In this document: in pieces, positions 8,049-16,459 of the stretch | Layout: the number at the start of each line of letters is the position of its first letter | Numbering within the stretch: position 1 is the first letter of the stretch | Assembly: GCF_000696185.1 (NCBI RefSeq) | Contig: NZ_KK853997.1 | Location: 5,347,084-5,411,083, forward strand | Length of the DNA stretch: 64,000 bases | Origin: Kitasatospora cheerisanensis KCTC 2395 | GTDB lineage: Bacteria; Actinomycetota; Actinomycetes; Streptomycetales; Streptomycetaceae | Direction: 5' to 3' | Notes under the pieces: generated by a model | Databases searched by the model: none | Seen by the model: the letters and a program-made list of their open reading frames with translations, nothing else | What the model was told of the DNA's origin: nothing | Translations under genes and position numbers: made by a program

Positions 8049-8645
8049 ATGGAGAAGTTCACCACCCACACCGGCCGCGCCGTCCCGCTGCGCCGCTCCA
8101 ACGTGGACACCGACCAGATCATCCCGGCGCACTGGCTGAAGAAGGTCACCCGGTCCGGCTTCGAGGACGGCCTGTTCGAGGCCTGGCGCAAGGACGAGGC
8201 GTTCGTCCTCAACCGCCCCGAGCGGAAGGGCGCCACCGTCCTGGTGGCCGGCCCCGAGTTCGGCACCGGCTCGTCCCGCGAGCACGCCGTCTGGGCGCTG
8301 CAGAACTACGGCTTCCAGGCCGTCATCTCCTCCCGGTTCGCCGACATCTTCCGCGGGAACTCGCTGAAGAACGGCCTGCTGACGGTGGTTCTGCCGCAGG
8401 AGACCGTGGACCGGCTCTGGGAGTTGACGGAGGCCGACCCGACCGCGGAGATCACCGTCGACCTGGAGGCCCGCGAGGTCCGTGCCGAGGGCGTCACCGC
8501 GCCGTTCGAGCTGGACGACAACGTGCGCTGGCGGCTGCTCAACGGTCTGGACGACATCAGCATCACGCTGCAGAACGAGGCGGATGTCGCGGCGTTCGAG
8601 GCGAAGCGCCCGTCCTTCAAGCCGCGTACCCTCCCGGCCGCCTGA
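8049..8645 (+). CDS. leuD: 3-isopropylmalate dehydratase small subunit
   Basis: 198 residues, the usual length. The swivel domain carries NVDTDQIIPAHWLK near the N-terminus and the substrate-binding signature GPEFGTGSSREHAVWAL, followed by SSRFADIFRGN. It forms the LeuCD heterodimer. The GTGGAGG ribosome-binding site lies within the end of leuC, so the two are translated from one message. A strong hairpin follows the stop. Confidence 0.97.
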   Translation: MEKFTTHTGRAVPLRRSNVDTDQIIPAHWLKKVTRSGFEDGLFEAWRKDEAFVLNRPERKGATVLVAGPEFGTGSSREHAVWALQNYGFQAVISSRFADIFRGNSLKNGLLTVVLPQETVDRLWELTEADPTAEITVDLEAREVRAEGVTAPFELDDNVRWRLLNGLDDISITLQNEADVAAFEAKRPSFKPRTLPAA

Positions 8646-8672
8646 CTCTCCGCTTTCTGACGGACCGACAAC

Positions 8673-8701
8673 AAGACCCGCCCCCCTCCGGGGCGGGTCT
8701 T
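8673..8701 (+). terminator. Terminator of leuCD
   Basis: AAGACCCGCCCC (8673-8684) pairs perfectly with GGGGCGGGTCTT (8690-8701) around a 5-base loop, followed by CGTTGTT. The 12-bp stem lies 27 bases after the leuD stop. Confidence 0.8.
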
Positions 8702-8779
8702 CGTTGTTCGCAGGGGAGTTCGTCACCCGTGAATAGACCCTGGTGCAGCGCAACTGCGTACAGATGGCACAATCGTTGC

Positions 8780-9070
8780 ATGCACCACAGCCCCGAACCG
8801 CCGTACCCGGGTGGCGAACCCGCGTCTGCGGAGGGTCGAGGCGGTGCTGCCGACTCGGAAGTCACCCTGCTCTACGCACTGGTGGCCGAGCGGTTGAAGC
8901 AAGCCCACGCCCGCGTTCACGCGCTGAACGTGTCGACGGACGCAAAGACCGCTCTCACCCGACAACTGCTGATCGTCACGGAGACCGCCAAGCGTGATCT
9001 CCCGGAGGCGGCACGGCGGTTGAGTCGCTTTGTGCAGGACCTCGACGAGGGGCGGATGCCTCCCCGGTGA
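8780..9070 (+). CDS. Small helical protein of unknown function
   Basis: 96 residues, no recognised domain. A Pro/Gly-rich N-terminus (residues 1-25) precedes a predicted all-helical segment beginning EVTLLYALVAERLKQAH and running to the C-terminus. The small-unknown-gene position between leuD and hupS is shared with other Streptomyces genomes as I remember them. CACAAT at 8768-8773 would be a -10 element about 7 bases before the ATG, so the message may be leaderless. I see no ribosome-binding site. An earlier in-frame start is unlikely because it would cross the leuCD terminator. Confidence 0.65.
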   Translation: MHHSPEPPYPGGEPASAEGRGGAADSEVTLLYALVAERLKQAHARVHALNVSTDAKTALTRQLLIVTETAKRDLPEAARRLSRFVQDLDEGRMPPR

Positions 9071-9124
9071 GGACCTCCATGCGCAAATCCATTGCGACAC
9101 TAGGGTGATTCACGCGTTTGGTAA

Positions 9125-9153
9125 TTGAAAGTCCGCAGATACATACCTAACGT
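9125..9153 (+). promoter_or_regulatory. Putative hupS promoter
   Basis: TTGAAA (9125-9130) and TAACGT (9148-9153) are separated by 17 bases. The inferred leader of about 45 bases contains a small hairpin, CGGATG-GAAT-CATCCG (9164-9179), just before the ribosome-binding site. Confidence 0.5.
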
Positions 9154-9203
9154 GCGAAAAGAACGGATGGAATCATCCGGCGCCCGTTTCCGAAGGGGAA
9201 GAC

Positions 9204-9845
9204 GTGAACAAGGCTCAGCTTGTCGAAGCGGTGGCCGAGCAGCTGGGCGGTCGCAAGGCTGCCGCAGAGGCCGTCGACGCAGTGCTCGACACCATGGTGC
9301 GTGCCGTCGTGGCGGGTGACCGGGTGTCGGTCACCGGCTTCGGCACCTTCGAGAAGGTGGAGCGCTCGGCGCGCTTCGCCCGCAACCCGCAGACCGGCGA
9401 GCGGGTCAAGGTCAAGAAGACCGCCGTGCCGCGGTTCCGCCCCGGCCAGGGCTTCAAGGACCTCGTCTCCGGCAGCAAGAAGCTCCCGAAGGACGGCCCG
9501 TCCGTCAAGAAGGCGCCGAAGGGCTCGCTGACCCCGGGCAAGTCCGGTGTGGCCGCCACCCCGGCCGCCAAGCGTGCCGCGACCAAGCGCGCCGCCGCTG
9601 CCGCCGCCCCGGCGACCAAGAAGACCGCCGCCAAGAAGACCGCGACCACCGCGGCCAAGAAGGCCACCGCGGTCAAGAAGACGGCCACCGCCGCCACCAA
9701 GAAGGCCACCACCGCCAAGACCACCGCGGCGAAGAAGACCACCACCGCGGCCGCCGCCAAGAAGGCCGCCGCCGCCAAGAAGACCGCTCCGGCGAAGAAG
9801 ACCACTGCGCGCAAGACCACCGCGCGCAAGTCCACCGCCAAGTAG
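9204..9845 (+). CDS. hupS: HU-family nucleoid protein with histone H1-like tail
   Basis: 213 residues in two parts. Residues 1 to about 93 form a complete HU fold: MNKAQLVEAVAEQLGG, the core GFGTFEKVERSARFARNP and the arm sequence VKVKKTAVPRFRPG. Residues of about 95-213 are a low-complexity Lys/Ala/Thr tail with repeated AAKK, ATKK and TARK units, as in Streptomyces HupS. HU binds and bends DNA; the tailed form in Streptomyces is linked to sporulation-stage nucleoid compaction and spore resistance. GTG 9204 follows GAAGGGGAAG. The tail's repetitive codons make it prone to length variation between strains. Confidence 0.95.
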   Translation: MNKAQLVEAVAEQLGGRKAAAEAVDAVLDTMVRAVVAGDRVSVTGFGTFEKVERSARFARNPQTGERVKVKKTAVPRFRPGQGFKDLVSGSKKLPKDGPSVKKAPKGSLTPGKSGVAATPAAKRAATKRAAAAAAPATKKTAAKKTATTAAKKATAVKKTATAATKKATTAKTTAAKKTTTAAAAKKAAAAKKTAPAKKTTARKTTARKSTAK

Positions 9846-9887
9846 TCTCACCGAGCCCGGTGCCGGACAGCCGGCGCCGGGGCGGCC

Positions 9888-9959
9888 AGGCCGCGACGGC
9901 CCCACGCCAGGGAACCCGGAACCCCCGGAGGCCCGCCACCGGGGCCGTCGCGGCCTTTT
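9888..9959 (+). terminator. Long-loop terminator after hupS
   Basis: A perfect 16-bp stem (9888-9903 with 9941-9956) encloses a 37-base loop, and the descending arm runs into TTTT (9956-9959). The rest of the gap to 10107 shows no gene. Confidence 0.7.
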
Positions 9960-10107
9960 CGCGCCCGGTCGGCCTGCCCTCCCGGCCGAACGCCGGGCCG
10001 GTCGGACGCCGGGCCGGGCGGTGCCAGGGGCGCCGTGGGAGCCCGCGGGGCGCCGGCCGAGGGGCCGCCGGCGGGCCGCGGGCGGGAATTGTGCGGGGCG
10101 GACGGAA

Positions 10108-10848
10108 TTACTCCGGCTGTTCCACCGGCAGCTCGTAGATGATCTCCCAGCGGGAATCCGGAATCACCAGATCGGCGGTCTCCACCGCCCGGCCGGTGTC
10201 GTCCAGATACGTCCGCTCGACCAGCAGCACCGGATCGCCGGTGGTGATGCCCAGCAGGTTCGCCTGCTCCGCCGTCGCCCGGCCGGGACGCGGCCGCTCC
10301 TCGGCGCGCACCACCCGGACCCCGATCGAGGCCATCCGGGCCACCACGCCGCGACCGCGCAGCGGCCCCAACTCCGGTAGCAGCACGGCGGTTCCGTCGG
10401 TGACCGCCATCGGCTCCCAGGACTCGGCGAGTTGGACCGGCTGGTTGTCCAGCATGAACTCGTAGCGGGTGTGCACCGTCAACTCGCCCGGCTCGATGCC
10501 CAGTCGGCGCGCCACCCCGGCCGGCGCGGCCACCCGCGCCGCGGTGTGGGACTCCCAACTCCCGTCCGGCACCGCGGAGACGGGGAACGAGCCGACCGAA
10601 CGGGACCGGCGCATCGGGCGGCGCTCCACCGGCTCGCGCAGGTAGGTGCCGGAACCGGCCCGGCCCTCCAACAGGCCTTCCCTGATGAGGACTTCCTGCG
10701 CCCGCTGGAGCACGTTCGCCCCCACGCCGTAGCTCGCGGCCAACTGCGCACGGGACGGCAGCCGCTCACCGATCGCCCACTCACCGTCCGCCACCCGGCG
10801 GCGCAGATGGTCCGCGATGCGGAGGTACGGCGGGTCCTGTGAGGGCAT
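10108..10848 (-). CDS. GntR/HutC-family transcriptional regulator
   Basis: 246 residues. The N-terminal winged helix (PYLRIADHLRRRVADGEW, then RLPSRAQLAASYGV, about residues 7-44) is a clear GntR DNA-binding domain. The C-terminal UTRA/chorismate-lyase-like effector domain contains VHTRYEFMLDNQPVQLAESW and DPVLLVERTYLDDTGRAVET. The effector is unknown. It is divergent from two overlapping small genes (10989, 11231), and the gap between carries AATCTAA repeats that could be its operator. Such regulator/small-gene pairs are common in Streptomyces accessory regions and integrative elements, but no mobility gene is adjacent. Confidence 0.88.
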   Translation of the reverse strand: MPSQDPPYLRIADHLRRRVADGEWAIGERLPSRAQLAASYGVGANVLQRAQEVLIREGLLEGRAGSGTYLREPVERRPMRRSRSVGSFPVSAVPDGSWESHTAARVAAPAGVARRLGIEPGELTVHTRYEFMLDNQPVQLAESWEPMAVTDGTAVLLPELGPLRGRGVVARMASIGVRVVRAEERPRPGRATAEQANLLGITTGDPVLLVERTYLDDTGRAVETADLVIPDSRWEIIYELPVEQPE

Positions 10849-10911
10849 CTGGCATCTCCCGGCGGAAGGCGAGACCTGCCGATTGCGGCAGGACGGGTGA
10901 TTCAGCTTGAC

Positions 10912-10948
10912 AATCTAATGCATCAGGTGGAATCTAATGGCTTAGATT
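10912..10948. promoter_or_regulatory. AATCTAA repeat cluster (candidate GntR operator)
   Basis: AATCTAATG occurs as a direct repeat at 10912-10920 and 10931-10939, 19 bases apart (about two helical turns). The second copy also forms an inverted repeat with TTAGATT (10931-10937 with 10942-10948, 4-base spacer). A TTGACA (10907-10912) overlaps the first copy. The block is A/T-rich against its surroundings and lies between the divergent genes. The operator role is inferred. Confidence 0.6.
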
Positions 10949-10988
10949 CACTTTAAGTGATCGGCTGACTGCGGCGGAGAGGCGTGGC

Positions 10989-11234
10989 GTGCGAACCACC
11001 AGGGTGTTCGACCTTGCAGCCAGGCTCGCCGCCGCCACCGGAGCCGAAGCCCGCATCCGCCGCCTCCCCGGCGGCGGCTACCGGGTGGAGGCGACCCTCC
11101 CCGGAGATCCGGACGCCAGGGACCACCTCGTGCTCCTCGACGTCCTCTCCGAAGCCGATCGCTACGGACACCGCCAGACCGCCCGGTCCCACACCATCTG
11201 GGCCGAACTCGACCCACCACAGGAGCCGCCGTGA
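10989..11234 (+). CDS. Small unknown protein, first gene of a two-gene unit
   Basis: 81 residues, GTG start at 10989 with GGAGAGG upstream. I recognise no family. The pattern is an N-terminal helix (VFDLAARLAAATGAEARIRRL), a Gly-rich turn and beta strands (GGGYRVEATLP), then a helix (HLVLLDVLSEADRYG). This could be a compact alpha/beta ligand- or partner-binding fold. There is no membrane segment. The stop overlaps the start of the next gene (GTGA), indicating translational coupling and a shared function under the divergent GntR protein. Confidence 0.65.
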   Translation: MRTTRVFDLAARLAAATGAEARIRRLPGGGYRVEATLPGDPDARDHLVLLDVLSEADRYGHRQTARSHTIWAELDPPQEPP

Positions 11235-11617
11235 AGGGCAGCCAGTCCGGATACGCCGTCAGCATCGAAGGCATCACGGAGACAACCTCGTTCGCCTCAC
11301 TCGCCGACGCGATCGCCTCGCTCTGGGCCACCCTCCGGACGCTCCCGCTCGGCTGGACGCAGTACGAGGCCTACCGCTACTTCTTCGGCCCCGGCGCCAC
11401 CGAGCGCACCGAGGCGTTCCTCGCCCGCGACGGCCAACTGCTCCTGAGCTTCATCCTGCTCGGCCACACCCGCGTCATCCAGGTCCGCCCCACCGCCACC
11501 GGCCCCCTCCAACCCACCCCGAAGCGCCTGGAGTTGCTGCACACCCCGGCCGTCGCCGCGCTCTGCCTCCACGAGCCCGCCGGCGAGGACCCGTTCCTGG
11601 GCCGCCTCAGCGCATGA
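11231..11617 (+). CDS. Unknown protein, second gene of the GntR-linked unit
   Basis: 128 residues, no recognised domain. Its start overlaps the preceding stop by four bases. Predicted alternating strands and helices: YAVSIEGITETTSFASLADAI, then a helix with LPLGWTQYEAYRYFFG, a strand-rich centre (QLLLSFILLGHTRVIQV) and a helical C-terminus. No signal peptide or catalytic motif stands out. The Tyr/Phe-rich YEAYRYFF patch is unusual. Function is probably tied to the partner at 10989 and the divergent regulator. The 116 bases after the stop show no gene. Confidence 0.65.
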   Translation: MKGSQSGYAVSIEGITETTSFASLADAIASLWATLRTLPLGWTQYEAYRYFFGPGATERTEAFLARDGQLLLSFILLGHTRVIQVRPTATGPLQPTPKRLELLHTPAVAALCLHEPAGEDPFLGRLSA

Positions 11618-11733
11618 CGGCGTGAGCCGCGTGGGCAGTGATCACCAGCGCAGAGTCCTGTAGCCATCGGCCCCGCGGCCGGTGGTCCACACGCGTTCCC
11701 GCGCCCGGAGCGCGCCCGAGGGCTGACGGGACG

Positions 11734-12683
11734 TCAGTTGCCTTCGGGGTCCGGGAAGGTGGGGAGGGTGAGGAAGGTGACGCGGCGGGCGGGGCCCTCG
11801 CCGGTGGTGCGGATGCGCAGTCGCTGGCCGGGGCGGAGCAGGCGGAGGCCGCCGGCGTCGAAGGCGGGGGCGTCGAAGGGGAGGGGCGTCCCGTCGTCGA
11901 GCAGGACCGAGCCGGAGCGGGTCGTGGGATCGAAGGTGAACGCGGTGGCCTGCATGGGAAGCAGCATAGAGCTTTCGAGCAGGGCGCCGGTGGCCGGGCC
12001 GAGGCCGAGCGCGTGGGCGGCGGCCAGGTCCGCGGGGGTGTCGACGTCGCGGCGGACGGACGGCACGTCGGGGAGCCGGAGTTCGGTGGCGCCGCCGGCC
12101 GCGTGGCGGTCCCGGGAGCCGGGCCCGAAGGCGGGCCGGAGCGGGGTGCGGGGCGGTCCGGCCAGCAGGACGGTGCCGGTGCCGGGCGCGTCGGCGAGGA
12201 AGGCCCGCCCGTCGGGGGGCACCGCGGCCAGGACGCGGGCGAGTTCGGCGGGCCGCAGCGCCGGCAGGTCCGCGGAGAGGGTGGCGACGGGGGAGTGCGG
12301 GTGCAGCCGGTGCGCGGTGCTACTGCCGTGCGAGAGCGCGGGGTTGAGGCCGTCGCCGGGTTCGTCGTCGAGGACGGTCGCCCCCAGCGCGCGCAGCGCA
12401 CTCGCGGCGCGCGCGTCCCGTCCGACCACCAGGACCCGTCCGACCGCGGGGCAGGCGAGCGCGGCGGCGACGGTGTCGAGCGCGAAGGCGAGGGCGAGCC
12501 GGGGCCGCAGCGGCCCGAGCGCCGCCAGCCGGCTCTTCGCCTCGGCGAGCGGCTTGATGGGGACGACCAGGGTCCAGCGGGCCCGGGCCGCCGCGCCGCC
12601 GGCCCGCCGGTCCGACCCGCGGTCCGGGCCCGCCCCGGGGCGGACGGGCGGACGGTGGCGGGGCGTACGGTGTCCTCTGTCAT
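11734..12683 (-). CDS. cofC: 2-phospho-L-lactate guanylyltransferase, likely frameshifted near its start and fused to a cold-shock-like domain
   Basis: The core (WTLVVPIKPLAEAKSRLAAL, VLVVGRDARA, ATLSADLPALRP, DVDTPADLAAAHALG) is CofC/FbiD, the nucleotidyltransferase that activates phospholactate or phosphoenolpyruvate with GTP for coenzyme F420. The conserved frame has no ATG near the expected start and only a doubtful GTG at 12789. ATG 12683 (MTEDTV) is in another frame and would join if one base were restored, for example in the CCCCGGGG run at 12633-12640. The C-terminal 73 residues (from 11955, MQATAFTFDP ... SVLLDDGTPLPFD ... LRLLRPGQRLRI) resemble a small cold-shock-like protein that I remember as a separate gene in Streptomyces. 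Here it reads through in frame. Start and fusion are uncertain. Confidence 0.7.
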
Positions 12684-12909
12684 CGGCGTCATTGTGACGT
12701 CGGCCGGGGATGCCTGGCCAGCGGTTCCGGGGGTCCGGGGCGGCCGGCGGGGCCCTGGCCGGCCGGTGGCGGTGGTGGCTGCTCGACACGGACTCGGCTC
12801 GCGGGTGAGACTGGTCGGCGCCTCGGAGCCGCTGCCCGGCCCCTGGCGTGGGAGAGAGACCAGCGGCACCGCCCCGGGCGGGACGCCGCGCGAATGAGGA
12901 GGAGCTGGG

Positions 12910-13713
12910 GTGGCCCGCCGCTCTAACGCCAGGTTCGGAAACGCCGACTACGGGATCTGGTACCGCCTGGCGGCGATGCTCGTGAAGCCGGTGACCAACG
13001 CCCTGGCGACGACGGACTGGCGGGGCTGGGAGCATCTGCCCGAGAAGGGCGGCTTCATCGCCGCGGTCAACCACAACTCGGTGATCGACCCGGTGTTCTA
13101 CGGGCACTGGCAGTACAACTCGGGCCGCCCGCCGCGGATACTCGGCAAGTCCTCGCTGTTCTCGGTGCCGTTCATCGGCTTCATGCTGCGCAAGACCGGC
13201 CAGATCCCGGTGTTCCGGGACTCCACCGACGCCGCGGACGCGTTCCGCGCGGCGATCGACGCCGTCAACGCCGGCCAGTGCGTGCAGTTCTACCCGGAGG
13301 GCACGCTCACCCGTGACCCGGACATGTGGCCGATGACCGGCAAGAGCGGCGCCGCCCGGGTCGCGCTGATGACGGGCGCGCCGGTGATCCCGGTCGCGCA
13401 CTGGGGCGCGCAGGAGATCATCCCCCCGTACGGCAACGGCGGTAAGGGCAAGTACCACCTGTTCCCGCGGCACCGGGTGACGGTCGCGGCCGGCCCGGCG
13501 GTCGACCTGAGCAAGTACCAGGGCCAGGAGATCACCGCCCAGGTGCTGCGCGACGCCACCGACGACATCATGGCGGCGATCACCGCCGTGCTGGAGGAGA
13601 TCCGCGGCGAGAAGGCGCCCGCCGAGCGCTACGACATGCGCAAGGCCGCCAGGGAGCGGGCCACCGCCGCCGAGGCCAAGCGCGAGCGCGCCGCCAAGGA
13701 GGGCGACCGATGA
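12910..13713 (+). CDS. 1-acyl-sn-glycerol-3-phosphate acyltransferase family protein
   Basis: 267 residues of PlsC-type lysophospholipid acyltransferase, which makes phosphatidic acid from lysophosphatidate at the inner membrane face. The catalytic HX4D-type motif is NHNSVIDP (about residue 55). Acceptor-binding motifs are FRDSTDAADAF and YPEGTLTRD (about residue 129). The C-terminus beyond about residue 235 is a charged helical tail rich in Arg, Lys and Glu. GTG 12910 follows GGAGCTGGG. Its end overlaps the gpsA start (ATGA), so the two phospholipid-precursor genes are coupled: GpsA supplies glycerol-3-phosphate and this enzyme acylates its product. Confidence 0.9.
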   Translation: MARRSNARFGNADYGIWYRLAAMLVKPVTNALATTDWRGWEHLPEKGGFIAAVNHNSVIDPVFYGHWQYNSGRPPRILGKSSLFSVPFIGFMLRKTGQIPVFRDSTDAADAFRAAIDAVNAGQCVQFYPEGTLTRDPDMWPMTGKSGAARVALMTGAPVIPVAHWGAQEIIPPYGNGGKGKYHLFPRHRVTVAAGPAVDLSKYQGQEITAQVLRDATDDIMAAITAVLEEIRGEKAPAERYDMRKAARERATAAEAKRERAAKEGDR

Positions 13714-14711
13714 CCCGCTGCGCGGTGATGGGGACGGGCTCCTGGGGCACCGCTTTCGCAATGATCCTGGCCGACGCCGGCTGCGAGGTGACCCTGTGGG
13801 GCCGCCGGCAGGACCTCGCCGACGCCATCAACGAGGAGCACGTCAACCGGGACTACCTGCCCGGCCTGACGCTGCCCCGGTCGATCCGGGCGACCACCGA
13901 CCCGGCCGCCGCGCTGGCCGGTGCGGACTTCGCGGTGCTCTCGGTGCCCTCCCAGACGCTGCGCGACAACCTCGCGCACTGGGCGCCGCTGCTGGCCCCG
14001 GACACGGTGCTGGTCAGCCTGATGAAGGGCATCGAACTCGGCACCGCGAAGCGGATGAGCGAGGTGATCGAGGAGGTTGCGCAGGTCGGCCCGGAGCGCG
14101 TCGTGGTGGTGTCCGGCCCCAACCTGGCCGGCGAGATCGCCAACCGGCAGCCCGCCGCCACGGTCGTCGCCTGCACCGACGAGGAGGTCGCCAAGCGCTT
14201 CCAGAAGGCCTGTCACACCCCGTACTTCCGCCCGTACACCAACACCGACGTGGTGGGCTGCGAGCTCGGCGGCGCGGTGAAGAACGTGATCGGCCTGGCG
14301 GTCGGCATGGCCAACGGCATGGGCCTGGGCGACAACACCAAGGCGACGCTGATCACCCGCGGCCTGGCCGAGACCACCCGCCTCGGCCTGCGGCTGGGCG
14401 CCGACGCGCACACCTTCGCGGGCTTGGCCGGCATGGGCGACCTGGTGGCGACCTGCTCCTCGCCGCTGTCCCGGAACAACACCTTCGGCACCAACCTGGG
14501 CCGCGGCATGACGCTCGCCGAGACCATCGCTGCGACCAGCCAGACCGCGGAGGGCGTGAAGTCCTGCGAGTCGGTGCTCGACCTGGCGCGGCGCAACGGG
14601 GTGGACATGCCGATCGTCGAGGCCGTGGTCGACGTGGTCCACAAGGGCCGGCCGACGCAGGAAGTGCTCGAAGGACTCATGGCGCGCTCGGCCAAGCCTG
14701 AACGCCGGTGA
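13710..14711 (+). CDS. gpsA: Glycerol-3-phosphate dehydrogenase (NAD(P)+)
   Basis: 333 residues. It reduces dihydroxyacetone phosphate to sn-glycerol-3-phosphate for phospholipid synthesis in the cytoplasm. The Rossmann motif MGTGSWGTAFA opens the protein. VSLMKGIELGT and SGPNLAGEIANRQPAA follow, the catalytic lysine lies in GCELGGAVKNVIGLAVG, and GMGDLVATCSSPLSRNN is a C-terminal signature. It overlaps the acyltransferase stop by four bases. ddl begins 30 bases downstream. Confidence 0.96.
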   Translation: MTRCAVMGTGSWGTAFAMILADAGCEVTLWGRRQDLADAINEEHVNRDYLPGLTLPRSIRATTDPAAALAGADFAVLSVPSQTLRDNLAHWAPLLAPDTVLVSLMKGIELGTAKRMSEVIEEVAQVGPERVVVVSGPNLAGEIANRQPAATVVACTDEEVAKRFQKACHTPYFRPYTNTDVVGCELGGAVKNVIGLAVGMANGMGLGDNTKATLITRGLAETTRLGLRLGADAHTFAGLAGMGDLVATCSSPLSRNNTFGTNLGRGMTLAETIAATSQTAEGVKSCESVLDLARRNGVDMPIVEAVVDVVHKGRPTQEVLEGLMARSAKPERR

Positions 14712-14741
14712 CCGGAATCGGACGGTAGTCTCAAGGCCGAT

Positions 14742-15884
14742 ATGAGCATCGAACAGACCTCCCCGAACCAGCCGGCCAAGCCGCGCGTCGCGATCGTCTT
14801 CGGCGGTCGCAGCTCCGAGCACGGCGTCTCCGTGGTCACCGCCGCCAGCGTCCTGCGCTCGATCGACCGCAGCAAGTACGAGGTGCTGCCGATCGGCATC
14901 ACCCACGAGGGCCGCTGGGCCCTGGTCGGCGACGAACCCGCCCGGATGGCGATCACCGACGGCCGGATGCCGGACGTCGACCAGGTCGCCGAGTCGCCCG
15001 AGGGCCAGGTGTCGCTGCCCGTCGCGCCCGGCAACCGCGAGGTGGTCTGGAGCGAGCCCGGCGCCGCGCCCAAGGTGCTCGGCGAGGTCGACGTGGTGCT
15101 GCCGCTGCTGCACGGCCCGTGGGGCGAGGACGGCACCCTGCAGGGCCTGCTGGAGCTCTCCGGGGTGCCGTACGTCGGCTCCGGCGTGCTGGCCAGCTCG
15201 GTCGGCATGGACAAGGAGTTCACCAAGCGGATCATCGAGTCGCTCGGCCTGTACGCGGGCGAGTACACGGTGGTCAAGCCGCGCGAGTGGCAGACCGAGG
15301 AGGGCCGGGCCGCCGCCCGCGGGCGGATCGCCGCGCTCGGCCTGCCGCTGTTCGTCAAGCCCTGCCGGGCCGGCTCCTCGATCGGCATCACCAAGGTCAA
15401 GGACCTCGCCGACCTGGACGCCGCGATCGACGAGGCCCGCCGCCACGACCCGAAGGTGATCGTGGAGAAGGGCGTCGAGGGCCGCGAGATCGAGTGCGGC
15501 GTGCTGGAGTTCGAGGACGGCCCGCGCGCCTCGGTGCCCGCCGAGGTGCTGGTCGACGGGGACTTCGAGTTCTACGACTTCGAGGCCAAGTACATCGACT
15601 CCTCCGAGGTGCAGATCCCGGCGCGGCTCGGCGACGCGGAGCGCACCGAGCTCCAGCGGCAGGCCGTCGAGGTGTTCGAGGGCCTCGGCTGCGAGGGCCT
15701 GGCCCGGGTCGACTTCTTCCTGCTGAACGACGGCCGGTGGATGGTCAACGAGGTCAACACGATGCCCGGCTTCACCCCGATCTCGGCCTACCCCAAGATG
15801 TGGGAGGCCACCGGCGTGCCCTACGCCGAGCTGATCGACCGCCTGCTCGCCGCCGCCCTGCGCCGCTCCACCGGCCTGCGCTAG
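14742..15884 (+). CDS. ddl: D-alanine--D-alanine ligase
   Basis: 380 residues. It joins two D-alanines with ATP for peptidoglycan precursor synthesis. ATP-grasp features in order: VAIVFGGRSSEHGVSVVTA at the N-terminus, LPLLHGPWGEDGTLQG, LFVKPCRAGSSIGITKV, the omega-loop sequence FYDFEAKYIDSSEVQIPA, and the metal-binding MVNEVNTMPGFTPISAYPKM. The Tyr-containing omega loop favours D-Ala-D-Ala rather than D-Ala-D-lactate, so nothing suggests glycopeptide resistance. It runs tail to tail with the DUF3515 gene 19 bases away. Confidence 0.96.
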   Translation: MSIEQTSPNQPAKPRVAIVFGGRSSEHGVSVVTAASVLRSIDRSKYEVLPIGITHEGRWALVGDEPARMAITDGRMPDVDQVAESPEGQVSLPVAPGNREVVWSEPGAAPKVLGEVDVVLPLLHGPWGEDGTLQGLLELSGVPYVGSGVLASSVGMDKEFTKRIIESLGLYAGEYTVVKPREWQTEEGRAAARGRIAALGLPLFVKPCRAGSSIGITKVKDLADLDAAIDEARRHDPKVIVEKGVEGREIECGVLEFEDGPRASVPAEVLVDGDFEFYDFEAKYIDSSEVQIPARLGDAERTELQRQAVEVFEGLGCEGLARVDFFLLNDGRWMVNEVNTMPGFTPISAYPKMWEATGVPYAELIDRLLAAALRRSTGLR

Positions 15885-15903
15885 GACGGGCCGCGGCGGG
15901 CGG

Positions 15904-16440
15904 TCAGGCCCCGTTGCCGAAGCAGTCCGAGTCGGCCTTGTCGTTGATCAGCGGGACGGTCGACCGGATGGCTTCGGTGTAGGAGCTCAGCGGGTCCGCG
16001 TAGTTGGCGTACGCGCCCGCCGGGACGTGCACCTCGACGTAGGCGCGGCGCAGGCCGGTGGCGAACCAGTAGCCGCCCTCGCCGTCCTCGTCGAGCCCCC
16101 AGCTGACCTCGTCGATGCAGGGGCCCTTCCGGGGGGAGTCCATGTACTCCGGGCGGTCCCCGCCGCAGGTCAGCACGGTGCGCGGCGAGGACGCCCAGGC
16201 CGCGGTGTACGGCGAGGCCGGGGACGGGTCCTTGCGCGGGTGTCCGAGCACCTCGGCCGGCAGCTTCGCGTCCAGCGCCTGGCAGTACCGGGCGGCGTCG
16301 GCGCTCGGCGTCGGCGGCGTGACGTCCGGATCGCCGCTCCAGAAGGCGACCAGCCCCGCCGTCAGGCCCAGCAGGGCGGCGGGCGGCGCCAGCCAGCGGA
16401 CCGGCGCGGGCAGGCGGTTCAGGACGTCACGAAGAGGCAC
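15904..16440 (-). CDS. DUF3515 family membrane-anchored protein
   Basis: 178 residues with one N-terminal membrane segment (WLAPPAALLGLTAGLVAFW, about residues 15-33) and an external domain. The domain has Cys in ARYCQAL, VLTCGGDRPEY, GPCIDEVSW and DSDCFGNG, which could form two disulphides. This pattern fits the actinobacterial DUF3515 family, whose function is unknown. As in other actinobacteria it is next to ddl and thiL. ATG 16440 is the first start before the hydrophobic segment. Confidence 0.82.
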   Translation of the reverse strand: MPLRDVLNRLPAPVRWLAPPAALLGLTAGLVAFWSGDPDVTPPTPSADAARYCQALDAKLPAEVLGHPRKDPSPASPYTAAWASSPRTVLTCGGDRPEYMDSPRKGPCIDEVSWGLDEDGEGGYWFATGLRRAYVEVHVPAGAYANYADPLSSYTEAIRSTVPLINDKADSDCFGNGA

Positions 16441-16459
16441 CCGTCGATGGTAAGCGCCC

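Noticed and set aside
9547..10380. 277-codon Pro/Arg-rich frame over the hupS tail
   Set aside because: It is the +1 reading of the Lys/Ala repeats of HupS.
12684..12789. GTG at 12789 as the start of cofC
   Set aside because: It would add a basic low-complexity extension unlike CofC proteins and lacks a ribosome-binding site; an ATG start with a lost base fits better, but this is not settled.
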